Positions 11,552 through 22,002 of a DNA stretch of 64,000 nucleotides are shown here, piece by piece. Location of the stretch: contig NZ_CABVLY010000025.1 in the NCBI RefSeq assembly GCF_902498995.1, forward strand, positions 52,670-116,669. The letters run 5' to 3'. The notes under the pieces were generated by a model. The model did not search any database. It was given only the letters and a program-made list of their open reading frames with translations, and was not told the origin of the DNA. The translations under genes and the position numbers were made by a program. Positions within the stretch are counted from its first letter, which is position 1, and each line of letters starts with the position of its first letter. The stretch comes from Burkholderia anthina. GTDB taxonomy: Bacteria; Pseudomonadota; Gammaproteobacteria; Burkholderiales; Burkholderiaceae.

Positions 11552-11585
11552 TTTCCTGGTAGTCGTCAATCGACCGGGCGAAGCA

Positions 11586-11939
11586 TTACCACCACCCGCC
11601 CGGATAGCCGTAACCGTAGCCGATGCCGGTTCCCCACCGGTTTCCCCATCCGCCGTAATAGCCGCCATAGATCGTCACGGGCGGCGGCGAGTAATACGCC
11701 CACGCGCGTGCGGCCGCCTCGGCCGCCATTGCGTTGTTCTGTTCGCGCAGCACCTGCTTGTCGATCTCGTCGTAGCGTTTGCGCTCGGCGCTCGACAATG
11801 CGGGCGGCTGGCCGCCCGATGCGCCCGGTTCGGGCAGGCGGCTCAGGATCGTGGATGTGGGCTGGACCGCGCAGCCGGCGAGCGCGAGCGTGCCGGCGAC
11901 GACACCGGTCAGGACGACGGAGCGGAACGGGTAATCCAT
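11586..11939 (-). CDS. Small Gly/Tyr-rich lipoprotein
   Basis: A 117-residue predicted lipoprotein with a type II signal peptide and lipobox LALAGC (cysteine about residue 23). The middle (about 50-80) is charged and probably helical (SSAERKRYDEIDKQVLREQ), and the C-terminal third is rich in Gly, Tyr and Trp (YGGYYGGWGNRW). I do not know its function; similar Gly/Tyr-rich lipoproteins are common in Burkholderia. It is the last gene of a minus-strand set after hslO, separated by about 135 bp. Confidence 0.75.
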   Translation of the reverse strand: MDYPFRSVVLTGVVAGTLALAGCAVQPTSTILSRLPEPGASGGQPPALSSAERKRYDEIDKQVLREQNNAMAAEAAARAWAYYSPPPVTIYGGYYGGWGNRWGTGIGYGYGYPGGWW

Positions 11940-12073
11940 GCATTTCTCCAGCAGCGCGCCGACGGCGGGAAGCGGCTTGCGCCGAAGGGCGGGCCTGCGG
12001 CGCCTGAGCCGTGCGTGCGACGCTCGTGCGTCATTATGCGCCCGCACCCGCATCGCAGGCACGGGCGCGCGCG

Positions 12074-13024
12074 TCAGTGACGCTGCTCGGTCGCGGGCGT
12101 GATGCCGGTCGCGAGCTCCGGTGCGGCGAACAACTGCGCGACGTCGACCGGATCGAACTCGTAGCGCTGGTTGCAGAACTCGCAGTGGATTTCGACGTGG
12201 CCGCGCTCGACGATCACGCTGTCGACTTCGTCGCGGCCGAGCATGCGCAGCATCGCGCCGACCTTCTCGCGCGAGCACGAGCACTGGAAGCGTGCGCCGG
12301 TCGGCTCGAAGTGCTGCACGTTTTCCTGCCAGAACAGCCGCCGGAACACGACTTCCGGTTCGACCTCGAGCAGTTCCTTCGCGGACAGCGTGCTGCCGAG
12401 CGTGCAGACGCGCTCCCACGTGTCGGCGTCCGTCTCGGCGTTGCGCGGCACGATGCCGCCGTCGCCCGGCAGCTTCTGCAGCAGCATGCCGACCGCGCGG
12501 TCGCGATCGGCCGCGAGCCACAGCCGCGTGTCGAGCTGCTCCGAGTGGTGCATGTAATGCTCGAGCACCTGCGAAACCGATTCGTGCGGGCCGTCGACGC
12601 CGTTCAGCGGCACGATGCCCTGGTAGGGTTGCTGGCCCGGCAGCTTGTCGGCCGGATCGAGCGTGATCACGCAACGGCCGTGGCCGCTCGCGTTGACGAG
12701 CGACGCGAAGCTCGTGTCGTCGCCGATCGTCTGGGCCGAGTCACCGGCGAACTTGGCCGTGGCCCGCATCGACAGATCCGAACTGCACTGGACGACCAGC
12801 ATCTGGACCGGCCCGTCGCCGAAGATCTGCATGATCAGGGTGCCGTGAAATTTCAGGTTCGCGGACAGCAGCGCGCACGCGGCCATCATCTCGCCGAGCA
12901 CGGTGCGCACCGGGGCAGGGTAGTCGCGGCGCGTGAGCACCTCTTGCCACGTGTTGCGCAGCGAAACGATCTCGCCGCGCACCGGTGCCGAATTGAACAT
13001 GAATTTCTGTAACTGGTCGCTCAC
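12074..13024 (-). CDS. hslO: Hsp33 redox-regulated chaperone
   Basis: Cytoplasmic holdase activated by oxidative unfolding. The 316-residue protein has the zinc-binding redox switch C248-x-C250 and C281-x2-C284 near the C-terminus, with a 30-residue spacing as in the family. I place the start at a GTG (13024) preceded by AAGGAAGAAGA; the open frame extends further upstream but has no family similarity. It lies 25 bp after the gamma-carbonic-anhydrase-like gene, probably in one transcript. Confidence 0.94.
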   Translation of the reverse strand: MSDQLQKFMFNSAPVRGEIVSLRNTWQEVLTRRDYPAPVRTVLGEMMAACALLSANLKFHGTLIMQIFGDGPVQMLVVQCSSDLSMRATAKFAGDSAQTIGDDTSFASLVNASGHGRCVITLDPADKLPGQQPYQGIVPLNGVDGPHESVSQVLEHYMHHSEQLDTRLWLAADRDRAVGMLLQKLPGDGGIVPRNAETDADTWERVCTLGSTLSAKELLEVEPEVVFRRLFWQENVQHFEPTGARFQCSCSREKVGAMLRMLGRDEVDSVIVERGHVEIHCEFCNQRYEFDPVDVAQLFAAPELATGITPATEQRH

Positions 13025-13049
13025 TCTTCTTCCTTGAAATCCGCGCGAA

Positions 13050-13574
13050 TCACCCGATCCGCACGAGTTGCTCCTTGAAATGCGCACGCCGCTCGACGTA
13101 CGTCTTCGCATTTGCGCGCAGCCGCGCGATGTCGTCTGCCGACAGCTCGCGCACGACTTTCGCCGGTGCGCCGAGAATCAGCGAGTTGTCCGGGAACGTC
13201 TTGCCTTCCGTCACGACCGCGCCGGCACCTACCAGACAGTTGCGGCCGATGACCGCTCCATTCAAGACCACCGCCTGAATGCCGATCAGCGAACCCTCGC
13301 CGATCGTGCACCCGTGCAGCATCGCCTGATGCCCGATCGTCACGTTTTCGGCAATCGTCAGAGGAAAGCCAGGGTCCGTATGCAATACCGCGCCTTCCTG
13401 GACGTTGCTGCCGACACCGACGGTGATCGTTTCGTTGTCGCCGCGGATCGTCGCGCCGAACCAAACGCTTGCATTTTCCTCGAGCACGACCTTGCCGATG
13501 ATGGCCGCCGTATCGGCGACGAATACGCTTTCGTGGATCGTCGGGGCCGTATCGCCCAGTTTGTAGATCGTCAC
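13050..13574 (-). CDS. Gamma-carbonic-anhydrase-family hexapeptide protein
   Basis: A 174-residue left-handed beta-helix protein of the gamma-carbonic anhydrase/YrdA family. Three histidines at 65, 82 and 87 (HTD, GHQAMLHG) match the zinc site. Related bacterial proteins are often inactive or of unknown role, so carbonic anhydrase activity is not certain. The GTG start at 13574 has an AGGAGA site; the long open frame upstream is a shadow. It precedes hslO in the same direction. Confidence 0.88.
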   Translation of the reverse strand: MTIYKLGDTAPTIHESVFVADTAAIIGKVVLEENASVWFGATIRGDNETITVGVGSNVQEGAVLHTDPGFPLTIAENVTIGHQAMLHGCTIGEGSLIGIQAVVLNGAVIGRNCLVGAGAVVTEGKTFPDNSLILGAPAKVVRELSADDIARLRANAKTYVERRAHFKEQLVRIG

Positions 13575-13718
13575 GGAGTCTCCTGGTCTCTTCGATGATG
13601 GGCGCCGGTAGAATGGCGCGTCTGGCGTGCCCGGCGCATTGCGTCGCGGCACAAACGCATATTGTAAACCGTCGCGTGCGTGCGCTCCCGCGATGCGCGC
13701 GGGCGGTGTTCCGGTTTG

Positions 13719-14585
13719 ATGAACATGGCGTCTTCTTCTTTCTCTGCCGCGCCGGCCTGCGTGCGCCGCGCCGCGCTCGACGCGCTGCAGATGTCCGAGC
13801 CGGCCGCGAAGGCCGTGCAGGTCCGCGCGCTGTACGACGCATTGCTGGCCGGACGGGCCGCGATCTCGCCGCGGCTCGACCTGAGCGAGCCGGCCGGGCT
13901 GCCCGGCCGCCCGGCGCGCCCGCCGCTCGTCGAGCCGCGCCAGCTCGAGCGGCGCAGCATGCGCTCGCCCGCCGGGCGCGCGGTGTTGCTGCACGCGCTC
14001 GCCCATATCGAATTCAACGCAATCAACCTCGCGCTCGACGCCGTGTGGCGCTTTCGCGGGCTGCCGGACGCTTTTTATGCGGACTGGCTGAAGGTCGCGG
14101 CCGAGGAGGCCTATCACTTCACGCTGCTGTCCGACCGGCTCGTCGCGTTCGGACACGGGTACGGCGACTTTCCCGCCCACAACGGACTGTGGGACATGTG
14201 CGAACGGACCAAGGCCGACGTGCTCGCGCGCATGGCGCTCGTGCCGCGCACGCTCGAGGCGCGCGGGCTCGACGCGTCGCCGCCCATTCGCGCGCGGCTC
14301 GTGCAGGCGGGCGACGATGCATCGGCGGCGATTCTCGATGTGATCCTGCGCGACGAAATCGGCCATGTCGCGATCGGGAACCGCTGGTTCCGGCACCTGT
14401 GCGACGAGGCGGGGCGCGATCCGGTGCCGGCCTACCGCGAGCTCGCCGCGCAATACCACGCGCCGCGGCTGCGTGGTCCGTTCAATTTCGACGCGCGCCG
14501 TACGGCGGGATTCGAACAGGCGGAGCTGGACGAACTGGCCGCGCAGGATGGCGCGGACGCGGGAGCCGGAAAGACCGCGGACTAG
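13719..14585 (+). CDS. DUF455 family ferritin-like protein
   Basis: A 288-residue protein of the DUF455 (COG2833) group, a ferritin-like four-helix-bundle family related to the tRNA hydroxylase MiaE. Likely di-iron ligands are in HIEFNAINLALD (about residues 88-100), AEEAYHF (about 129-135) and DEIGHVAIG (about 212-220), an E-ExxH pattern repeated as in ferritin-like oxygenases. The start is uncertain: in-frame ATGs occur at 13680, 13719 and 13725 and none has a clear ribosome site. It is divergent from the gamma-carbonic-anhydrase gene. Substrate unknown. Confidence 0.82.
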   Translation: MNMASSSFSAAPACVRRAALDALQMSEPAAKAVQVRALYDALLAGRAAISPRLDLSEPAGLPGRPARPPLVEPRQLERRSMRSPAGRAVLLHALAHIEFNAINLALDAVWRFRGLPDAFYADWLKVAAEEAYHFTLLSDRLVAFGHGYGDFPAHNGLWDMCERTKADVLARMALVPRTLEARGLDASPPIRARLVQAGDDASAAILDVILRDEIGHVAIGNRWFRHLCDEAGRDPVPAYRELAAQYHAPRLRGPFNFDARRTAGFEQAELDELAAQDGADAGAGKTAD

Positions 14586-14709
14586 CGTGGCTGGCGGCCC
14601 GCCCGACGGCTGTCATCGGCGTTCGGGCACCGCGTTTCATCGCGTCTCGGGCGCGTTGCCGCTAGAGACCCGCCTCCACTGTCGAGTGCCGGAACGAAAG
14701 CGTCGCCGC

Positions 14710-14715
14710 TATAAT
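14710..14715 (+). promoter_or_regulatory. Probable -10 element upstream of an alpha/beta hydrolase
   Basis: TATAAT located 32 bp before the ATG at 14747; no convincing -35 is seen. Confidence 0.4.
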
Positions 14716-14746
14716 CGAACGACCATTCTTTTTTCTGGCGACTGCA

Positions 14747-15637
14747 ATGAATGCCTCGAGTTCTGTTTCCGATTTCGTCACGGTCCGCGGCGTCCGGCTG
14801 CATGTGCGACGCTGGGGCCGGCCTGACGCGCCGACGCTCTTCATGCTGCACGGCTGGATGGACGTCGCGGCATCGTTTCAGTTCGTCGTCGACGCGCTCG
14901 CCGGCGACTGGCAGGTGATCGCGCCGGATGCGCGCGGCTTCGGCCTGTCCGACTGGCCGGTCGCGCGGCAGGGTGGCGGCCATTACTGGTTCCACGAGTA
15001 CCTGGGCGATCTCGACGCGCTGCTGGACCACTATGCGCCGACCGGCGAAGTCAACCTGGTCGGGCACAGCATGGGGGCGAACGTCGTGTGCCTGTACGCG
15101 GGCGCACGGCCGGAGCGGGTGCGGCGCGTGGTCGATCTCGAAGGGTTCGGGCTTGCGCCGGCGCGCGCCGAGCAGGCGCCGCGCCGGCTGCGCGGCTGGC
15201 TCGACGAGCTGCGCGAGCCGCCGGTGCTGCGCCCGTACGCATCGCTCGACGAGGTGGCGGCCCGGCTGACCAAGACCAATCCGCGGCTCGATCCGCGTCG
15301 CGCCGCGTTTCTCGCCGCTCACTGGTCGAAGCGTGGCGACGACGGCCTGTATCACCTGCTGGCGGACCCGGCGCACAAGATGGCGGGCCCGATGCTGTAC
15401 CGGCTCGACGAGGTGATGGCCGTCTGGACGAAGGTGCGCGCGAAGGTGCTGCACGTCGAGGCGGTCAATTCGCCGACGCTCGCGTACCTTGCCGGCGACA
15501 TCCCGCTGCCGGAGTTCAAGGCGCGCTTCGGCGCGTTCCCGGACTGGCGTGAAAAGCTCGTCGAAGATGCCGGTCACATGGTCCATCACGACCAGCCCGA
15601 GCAGATCGCGGCGCTGATCGAGGCGTTCTGCGCATAG
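14747..15637 (+). CDS. Alpha/beta-fold hydrolase
   Basis: A 296-residue hydrolase of the abhydrolase 1 family. It has an MLHGWMD oxyanion-hole sequence (about 35-41), the nucleophile elbow GHSMGA with Ser108, and a candidate catalytic histidine in DAGHMVHHDQP near the end. The DARGFGLSDWP sequence is typical of haloalkane-dehalogenase-like and esterase members. Substrate is not predictable. It stands between the DUF455 gene and the PHP phosphatase in the same direction, with its own -10 element. Confidence 0.85.
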   Translation: MNASSSVSDFVTVRGVRLHVRRWGRPDAPTLFMLHGWMDVAASFQFVVDALAGDWQVIAPDARGFGLSDWPVARQGGGHYWFHEYLGDLDALLDHYAPTGEVNLVGHSMGANVVCLYAGARPERVRRVVDLEGFGLAPARAEQAPRRLRGWLDELREPPVLRPYASLDEVAARLTKTNPRLDPRRAAFLAAHWSKRGDDGLYHLLADPAHKMAGPMLYRLDEVMAVWTKVRAKVLHVEAVNSPTLAYLAGDIPLPEFKARFGAFPDWREKLVEDAGHMVHHDQPEQIAALIEAFCA

Positions 15638-15719
15638 GCCGGCGGCGGCAGCGGCGGGGCAGGCAGGCGGCGGAATTGCCGCGTTGCAGTAGAATGAAGC
15701 TTCACCTGCCATACCGACA

Positions 15720-16550
15720 ATGAACGCTGATCTCCACTGCCATTCGAATGTTTCCGACGGGTTGCTGTCGCCTGCCGACGTCGCGCGCCGCGCCCATGCC
15801 GGCGGCGTGACCCTGTGGGCGCTGACCGACCACGACGAAATCGGCGGCCAGGCGGTGGCGCGAAGCGAGGCGGAAGCGCTCGGGATGCGTTACCTGAGCG
15901 GCGTCGAGATTTCGGTCACGTGGGCATCGCGCACCGTGCACATCGTCGGGCTGAACATCGATCCTTCGAACCCGACGCTCGTCGACGGCCTTTATCGCAC
16001 GCGCCACGGCCGCGCCGGGCGTGCGCAGGCGATCGCCGCGCAGCTCGAGACGCTCGGCATTCCGGGCGCGTACGAAGGCGCGCTGAAGTACGTATCGAAT
16101 CCCGACCTGATCTCGCGCACCCACTTCGCGCGCTTTCTCGTCGAGAACGGCCACGCCGCATCGACCTCCGACGTATTCGACCGCCTGCTCGGCGACGGCA
16201 AGCCCGGTTTCGTCCCGCACCGCTGGGCGACGCTGCCCGACGCGGTTGCCTGGATCCGCGCCGCGGGCGGCGAGGCCGTGGTCGCGCATCCGGGCCGCTA
16301 TCGCTATACGCCAGTCGAATTCGACGCATTCTTCGGCGAATTCATCGATCTCGGCGGCCGCGCGATCGAGGTCATCACGGGCAGCCACACGCCCGACCAG
16401 TACCGCGAATACGCGGACGTCGCGCGCCGCTTCGGCTTCGAAGTGTCGCGCGGCTCGGATTTTCATGCGCCGGGCGAGGGCCGTATCGAGCTCGGCAGCC
16501 TGCCGCCGTTGCCGCCCGACCTGAAACCGGTCTGGGAGCGCTGGCTCTGA
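15720..16550 (+). CDS. PHP-domain 3',5'-nucleoside bisphosphate phosphatase / RNase AM-like
   Basis: A 276-residue PHP-domain metallohydrolase. The N-terminal ADLHCHSNVSDG gives metal ligands H6 and H8, TDHDE lies near 38, the family-typical insertion runs about 95-190, and SDFHAPG near the C-terminus supplies further ligands. This matches the YciV/RnmA family, known to remove phosphate from 3',5'-bisphosphonucleotides and to mature RNA 5' ends. The yciO-type gene follows 72 bp downstream; the same pair is adjacent in E. coli (yciV-yciO). Confidence 0.88.
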   Translation: MNADLHCHSNVSDGLLSPADVARRAHAGGVTLWALTDHDEIGGQAVARSEAEALGMRYLSGVEISVTWASRTVHIVGLNIDPSNPTLVDGLYRTRHGRAGRAQAIAAQLETLGIPGAYEGALKYVSNPDLISRTHFARFLVENGHAASTSDVFDRLLGDGKPGFVPHRWATLPDAVAWIRAAGGEAVVAHPGRYRYTPVEFDAFFGEFIDLGGRAIEVITGSHTPDQYREYADVARRFGFEVSRGSDFHAPGEGRIELGSLPPLPPDLKPVWERWL

Positions 16551-16622
16551 TCCGAATCGGCCGTCCGCCGTTCGTGTTGCCGTCGCGCGCGCATCCGACT
16601 CTTCCCTCTTTACGTATCCCCC

Positions 16623-17255
16623 ATGTCCCAGTTCTTCAGGATTCATCCGGATAATCCGCAGCCGCGCCTGATCAATCAGGCCGCGGAGATCGTCAACAAG
16701 GGCGGCGTCATCGCGATGCCGACCGATTCGAGCTATGCGCTCGCGTGCCATCTCGACGACAAGGATGCGGTCGAACGGGTGCGCCGCATCCGCGGCCTCG
16801 ACGAGAAGCAGCACCTGTCGCTGCTCGTGCGCGACCTGTCGGAGCTGGCCAATTTCGCGATGGTGGACAACCGCCAGTACCGGCAGATCAAGTCGGTGAC
16901 GCCGGGCCCGTACGTATTCATCCTGCAGGCGACGAAGGAAGTGCCGCGCCGGCTGTCGCACCCGTCGCGCAAGACGATCGGGCTGCGCGTGCCGGATCAC
17001 GCGATCACGCTCGCGCTGCTCGAATCGCTCGGCCAGCCGCTGCTCGGTACGACGCTGATCCTGCCGCCCGACGACGAGCCGCTCAACGACCCTGACGACA
17101 TTCGCGCGCGGCTCGAGAAGCAGGTCGATCTCGTGATCGACGGCGGCGCATGCCCGCGCGAGCCATCGACGGTGATCGACCTGACGGGCGACGAGCCGCA
17201 ACTCGTGCGCGCGGGGCGCGGCGCACTCGAACCGTTCGGCCTCTCGGCCGCGTAA
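16623..17255 (+). CDS. YciO/Sua5-family threonylcarbamoyl-AMP synthase-like protein
   Basis: A 210-residue protein of the YrdC/YciO/Sua5 family. Family signs are the N-terminal AAEIVNKGGVIAMPTDSSYA segment (about 20-39), KQHLSLLVRDLS and the SHPSRKTIGLRVPDH region. The family makes threonylcarbamoyl-AMP for tRNA t6A or has an uncharacterised related role; this sequence looks closer to YciO, whose function is less certain, than to TsaC. It is probably co-transcribed with the PHP phosphatase upstream. Confidence 0.85.
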   Translation: MSQFFRIHPDNPQPRLINQAAEIVNKGGVIAMPTDSSYALACHLDDKDAVERVRRIRGLDEKQHLSLLVRDLSELANFAMVDNRQYRQIKSVTPGPYVFILQATKEVPRRLSHPSRKTIGLRVPDHAITLALLESLGQPLLGTTLILPPDDEPLNDPDDIRARLEKQVDLVIDGGACPREPSTVIDLTGDEPQLVRAGRGALEPFGLSAA

Positions 17256-17303
17256 GCGCGCCGTTCATTTTTTGCGCGAGTGCGCTTGTTACAATAACGC
17301 GAT

Positions 17304-17966
17304 ATGGATGCTTCCCTGATACAGACCATCGCCGTCTACGCGCTGCCCGTGATCTTCGCGATCACGCTGCACGAGGCCGCGCACGGCTACGCCGCGCGCC
17401 TGCTCGGCGACAACACCGCCTACATGATGGGGCGCGTGTCGTTCAACCCGATGCGCCACATCGATCCGGTCGGCACGATCGCGATCCCGCTCGCGATGTA
17501 TTTCCTGACCGGCGGCGCCTTCCTGTTCGGCTATGCGAAGCCGGTGCCGGTGTCGTTCGGCAACCTGCGCGATCCGCGCTGGGGCAGCCTGTGGGTGTCG
17601 CTCGCGGGCCCCGCGTGCAATTTCGTGCAGGCGCTGATCTGGGGCGTGCTGAGCGTCGTGCTTGCCGCGACCGGCATCGACGAACCGTTCTTCACGCGGA
17701 TGGCCTATGCCGGCGTCAGCGCCAACCTCGTGCTCGGCGTGCTGAACCTGTTCCCGCTGCCGCCGCTCGACGGCGGCCGCATTCTGGCGGCGCTGCTGCC
17801 GCCGAAGCAATCGATCGCGCTGTCGCGCATCGAGCCGTACGGTTTCATCATCGTCCTCGCGCTGGTCGCGACGGGCGTGCTGACGAACTTCTGGCTGCGT
17901 CCGCTCGTGAACGCCGCTGCGGGCATCCTGAGTGCCATCCTGTCTCCCTTCGCCTCGCTTTTCTAA
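17304..17966 (+). CDS. Site-2 protease family (M50) membrane metallopeptidase
   Basis: A 220-residue integral membrane protein with the zinc motif HEAAH at 23-27 and the second motif NLFPLPPLDGGR with Asp156. About five to six membrane segments can be drawn. It is the short, PDZ-less form of the family; substrate unknown. A TACAAT lies at 17290-17295, only about 9 bp before the ATG, so it may not be the promoter of this gene. trpS begins 8 bp after the stop, suggesting one transcript. Confidence 0.87.
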   Translation: MDASLIQTIAVYALPVIFAITLHEAAHGYAARLLGDNTAYMMGRVSFNPMRHIDPVGTIAIPLAMYFLTGGAFLFGYAKPVPVSFGNLRDPRWGSLWVSLAGPACNFVQALIWGVLSVVLAATGIDEPFFTRMAYAGVSANLVLGVLNLFPLPPLDGGRILAALLPPKQSIALSRIEPYGFIIVLALVATGVLTNFWLRPLVNAAAGILSAILSPFASLF

Positions 17967-17974
17967 CGACAATC

Positions 17975-19177
<1,203 letters not shown>

Positions 19178-19186
19178 GCTGACGGC

Positions 19187-19789
19187 ATGCGCGAACCCGT
19201 CATTGCCGCCGCGGGCGGCCACGTCGCCCAGACCGAGCCGTCGCGCTGGGTCGCCCGGTGGTCCGGGCTCGTCCCGGCAGGCGGCGCGGTGCTCGACGTC
19301 GCGGCAGGCGGCGGCCGCCACGCACGCTGGTTCGCGTCGCGCGGGCATCCGGTCGTCGCAGTCGACCGCGACCCGGCCGCGCTCGCCGCATTGCGCGCGA
19401 TTCCCGGCGTCGACGTGTGCGACGCCGATCTCGAGGGCGCGCCATGGCCGCTGCCGGCCAAGCAGTCGTTCTCGGCCGTGATCGTCACCCATTATCTGCA
19501 TCGTCCGCTCTGGCCCCATCTGCTTGATGCACTGGCGCCGGGCGGCGTGCTGATCTACGAAACCTTCGCGCAAGGAAACGAAACGGTCGGCAAACCGTCC
19601 AATCCCGCGTTCCTGCTCGCTCCTGGCGAGTTGCTGGACGCGGTGCGCGGCCGCCTGCGGGTGGTCGCGTACGAGGACGGCTTCGTCGCCGCGCCGCGCG
19701 AGGCATTCGTTCAGCGCATCTGCGCAGTACGCGAGGGCGCGACCCCGACGGCGGGGGCGGGAATTCCACGTTACGAACTGCCCGGCTAA
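19187..19789 (+). CDS. Class I SAM-dependent methyltransferase
   Basis: A 200-residue methyltransferase with the SAM-binding motif VLDVAAGGGRHARW (about 30-43), an acidic VAVDRDP motif II (about 53-59), and VIVTHYLHRPLW as motif IV. The pattern resembles TehB-like and small-molecule methyltransferases. Substrate unknown. It sits 9 bp behind trpS and 47 bp ahead of dapA, so it is probably read with trpS. Confidence 0.82.
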   Translation: MREPVIAAAGGHVAQTEPSRWVARWSGLVPAGGAVLDVAAGGGRHARWFASRGHPVVAVDRDPAALAALRAIPGVDVCDADLEGAPWPLPAKQSFSAVIVTHYLHRPLWPHLLDALAPGGVLIYETFAQGNETVGKPSNPAFLLAPGELLDAVRGRLRVVAYEDGFVAAPREAFVQRICAVREGATPTAGAGIPRYELPG

Positions 19790-19836
19790 TCCGCTACAAT
19801 CTCAACGTTTACCGGTACATCAATCAATCGCGTTTC

Positions 19837-20742
19837 ATGGCTAACGGCACCCAAGACGGCATTCAAATCCGCGGCAGCATCCCCGCGATCGTCACCCCGA
19901 TGCTCGAAGACGGCAGTCTCGATCTGCCGGCGTTCCGCAAACTGATCGACTGGCATATCGCGGAAGGCACCGATGCGCTCGTCGTGGTCGGCACGAGCGG
20001 CGAGTCGGCAACGCTCAGCGTCGAGGAGCACATCCTGATGATCCGCACGGCGGTCGAGCATGCGGCGAAGCGCATTCCGATCATCGCCGGCGCGGGCGGC
20101 AACTCGACGGCGGAGGCAATCGAGCTGACAAAGCACGCGAAGGCCGTCGGCGCCGACGCGACGCTGCAGGTCGTGCCTTACTACAACAAGCCCACGCAGG
20201 AAGGGATGTACCGGCACTTCAAGACGATCGCGGAAGCGGTCGACCTGCCGGTGATCCTGTACAACGTGCCGGGCCGTACGGTTGCCGATATGGCGCACGA
20301 GACGACGCTGCGCCTCGCGCAGGTGCCGGGCATCATCGGTGTGAAGGAAGCGACGGGCAACATCGATCGCGCCGCACACCTGATCAAGGCCGCGCCGAAG
20401 CATTTCGCGATCTACAGCGGCGACGATCCGACCGCGATCGCGCTGATGCTGCTCGGCGGCCACGGCAATATTTCGGTGACGGCAAACGTCGCGCCGCGCG
20501 CGATGAGCGACCTGTGCCGCGCGGCGCTGGCCGGCGACGTCGCAACGGCGCGCGAGCTGCACATGAAGCTGCTGTCGCTGCACAAGAACCTGTTCATCGA
20601 GGCGAACCCGATTCCGGTGAAGTGGGCGCTGCAGGCGATGGGCAAGATGCAGGGCGGCATTCGCCTGCCGCTCACGCCGCTCGACGAGCGCTGCCACGAT
20701 GTCGTGCGTTCGGCCCTCGTCGAGGCCGGCGTTCTCGCCTGA
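19837..20742 (+). CDS. dapA: 4-hydroxy-tetrahydrodipicolinate synthase
   Basis: First committed enzyme of the lysine/meso-diaminopimelate pathway, condensing pyruvate with aspartate semialdehyde. The 301-residue TIM barrel has the Schiff-base lysine K170 (GVKEATGN), the GTSGES motif (about 51-56) and VVPYYNKPT with the catalytic tyrosine. A TACAAT -10-like sequence at 19795-19800 lies just upstream. bamC follows 111 bp downstream, the dapA-bamC order known from E. coli. LysC, acting earlier in the pathway, is encoded at 44.3-45.5 kb. Confidence 0.97.
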   Translation: MANGTQDGIQIRGSIPAIVTPMLEDGSLDLPAFRKLIDWHIAEGTDALVVVGTSGESATLSVEEHILMIRTAVEHAAKRIPIIAGAGGNSTAEAIELTKHAKAVGADATLQVVPYYNKPTQEGMYRHFKTIAEAVDLPVILYNVPGRTVADMAHETTLRLAQVPGIIGVKEATGNIDRAAHLIKAAPKHFAIYSGDDPTAIALMLLGGHGNISVTANVAPRAMSDLCRAALAGDVATARELHMKLLSLHKNLFIEANPIPVKWALQAMGKMQGGIRLPLTPLDERCHDVVRSALVEAGVLA

Positions 20743-20853
20743 TGCAGAGGCGGCCGCGCCCTGCGGCCGCCGGCTCGACCCCTCATCAACCCGCACCGGC
20801 CGGCTCCGTCCGGCGCCGCTCCTGACGAGCGTTCTAGCAAGACGAAGGATTTC

Positions 20854-21999
20854 ATGAAACGTTTCGCCTTTTCCTCTCGCGCCATCCAGGTTTCGGTGGT
20901 GGCGCTGGCGCTGGGCGCGCTCGCCGGCTGCGATACGCTGAACGATTATCTGGCCCCTGACCGGGTCAACTACAAGAACACGGGTTCGGCGCCGCCGCTC
21001 GCGGTGCCGAGCGACCTGAAGCCCGTGCCGACGACGCAGCAGTTCGTCGCGCCGCCGACCAACGCCGGCCTCGGCACGCTGCCGCCGCGGGCGACGACGA
21101 CCGCCGGCAACGCCACCGACGGCGTCCCGAGCGCGCAGGATCCGCTCGGCATGCACATCGAGCGCGATGGCGACCACCGCTGGCTCGTCGTGGACGGGCG
21201 CACGCCCGAGCAGCTGTGGCCGATCCTGAAGGAATTCTGGCAGGAAAACGGCTTCTCGCTGAAGACCGACGCGCCGTCGACCGGCATCATGGCGACCGAC
21301 TGGGCCGAGAACCGCGGGAACATTCCTGACGACTGGTTCCGCCGCACGATCGGCAAGGTCATCGACTTCGCCTACTCGTCCGGCACGCGCGACCGTTTCC
21401 GTACGCTCGTGACCCGCACGCCGAACGGCAACACCGACATCTCGATCACGCACAGCGCGATGGAGGAAATGATGGTCGGCCCGCAGGGCGGCACGTCGTC
21501 GCGCTGGGAAGAGCGTCCGCGCAATCCGGTGCTCGAGGCCGTGTTCCTGTCGAAGCTGATGCAGAAGTTCGGCCTGACCGATGCGCAGGCGAAGCAACTG
21601 CTGGCCGACGCGCATCCGGCGGCGGCACAGGCGCAGGTCAGCGACGCGAGCAACGGCGCGGCGACGCTGCAACTGGCCGAATCGTTCGACCGTGCGTGGC
21701 TGCGTGTCGGCCTCGCACTCGACCGCACCAACTTCGCGGTCGACAATCGCGACCGCGAAAAGGGCCTGTACACCGTCCGCTACGCGAATACGGTGGAAGA
21801 GCTCAAGCGCGACGGGCTGTTCGGCAAGCTGTTCTACGGCGGCCCGACGGCAGCCAAGCCCGGCAAGGAATACCTGGTCAACGTGCGCGCGCAGGGCAAT
21901 GGCGGCACGCAGGTCGCGGTGGTCGACGCAAACGGCCAGGTCGACAACTCGTCGGATGCGCAGCGGATCATTTCGCTGCTCCACGCGCAGTTGAACTAA
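20854..21999 (+). CDS. bamC: Outer membrane assembly lipoprotein BamC
   Basis: Lipoprotein of the BAM complex, which inserts beta-barrel proteins into the outer membrane. The 381-residue protein has a type II signal peptide with lipobox LAGC (C26), an unstructured N-terminal stretch (about 27-110, with VNYKNTGSAPPLAVPSDL), and two helix-grip domains with RWLVVDG and DRTNFAVDNRDREKGLY. The length is near that of E. coli BamC. It lies between dapA and a metallo-hydrolase gene that starts 3 bp after its stop. Confidence 0.93.
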   Translation: MKRFAFSSRAIQVSVVALALGALAGCDTLNDYLAPDRVNYKNTGSAPPLAVPSDLKPVPTTQQFVAPPTNAGLGTLPPRATTTAGNATDGVPSAQDPLGMHIERDGDHRWLVVDGRTPEQLWPILKEFWQENGFSLKTDAPSTGIMATDWAENRGNIPDDWFRRTIGKVIDFAYSSGTRDRFRTLVTRTPNGNTDISITHSAMEEMMVGPQGGTSSRWEERPRNPVLEAVFLSKLMQKFGLTDAQAKQLLADAHPAAAQAQVSDASNGAATLQLAESFDRAWLRVGLALDRTNFAVDNRDREKGLYTVRYANTVEELKRDGLFGKLFYGGPTAAKPGKEYLVNVRAQGNGGTQVAVVDANGQVDNSSDAQRIISLLHAQLN

Positions 22000-22002
22000 C
22001 GC

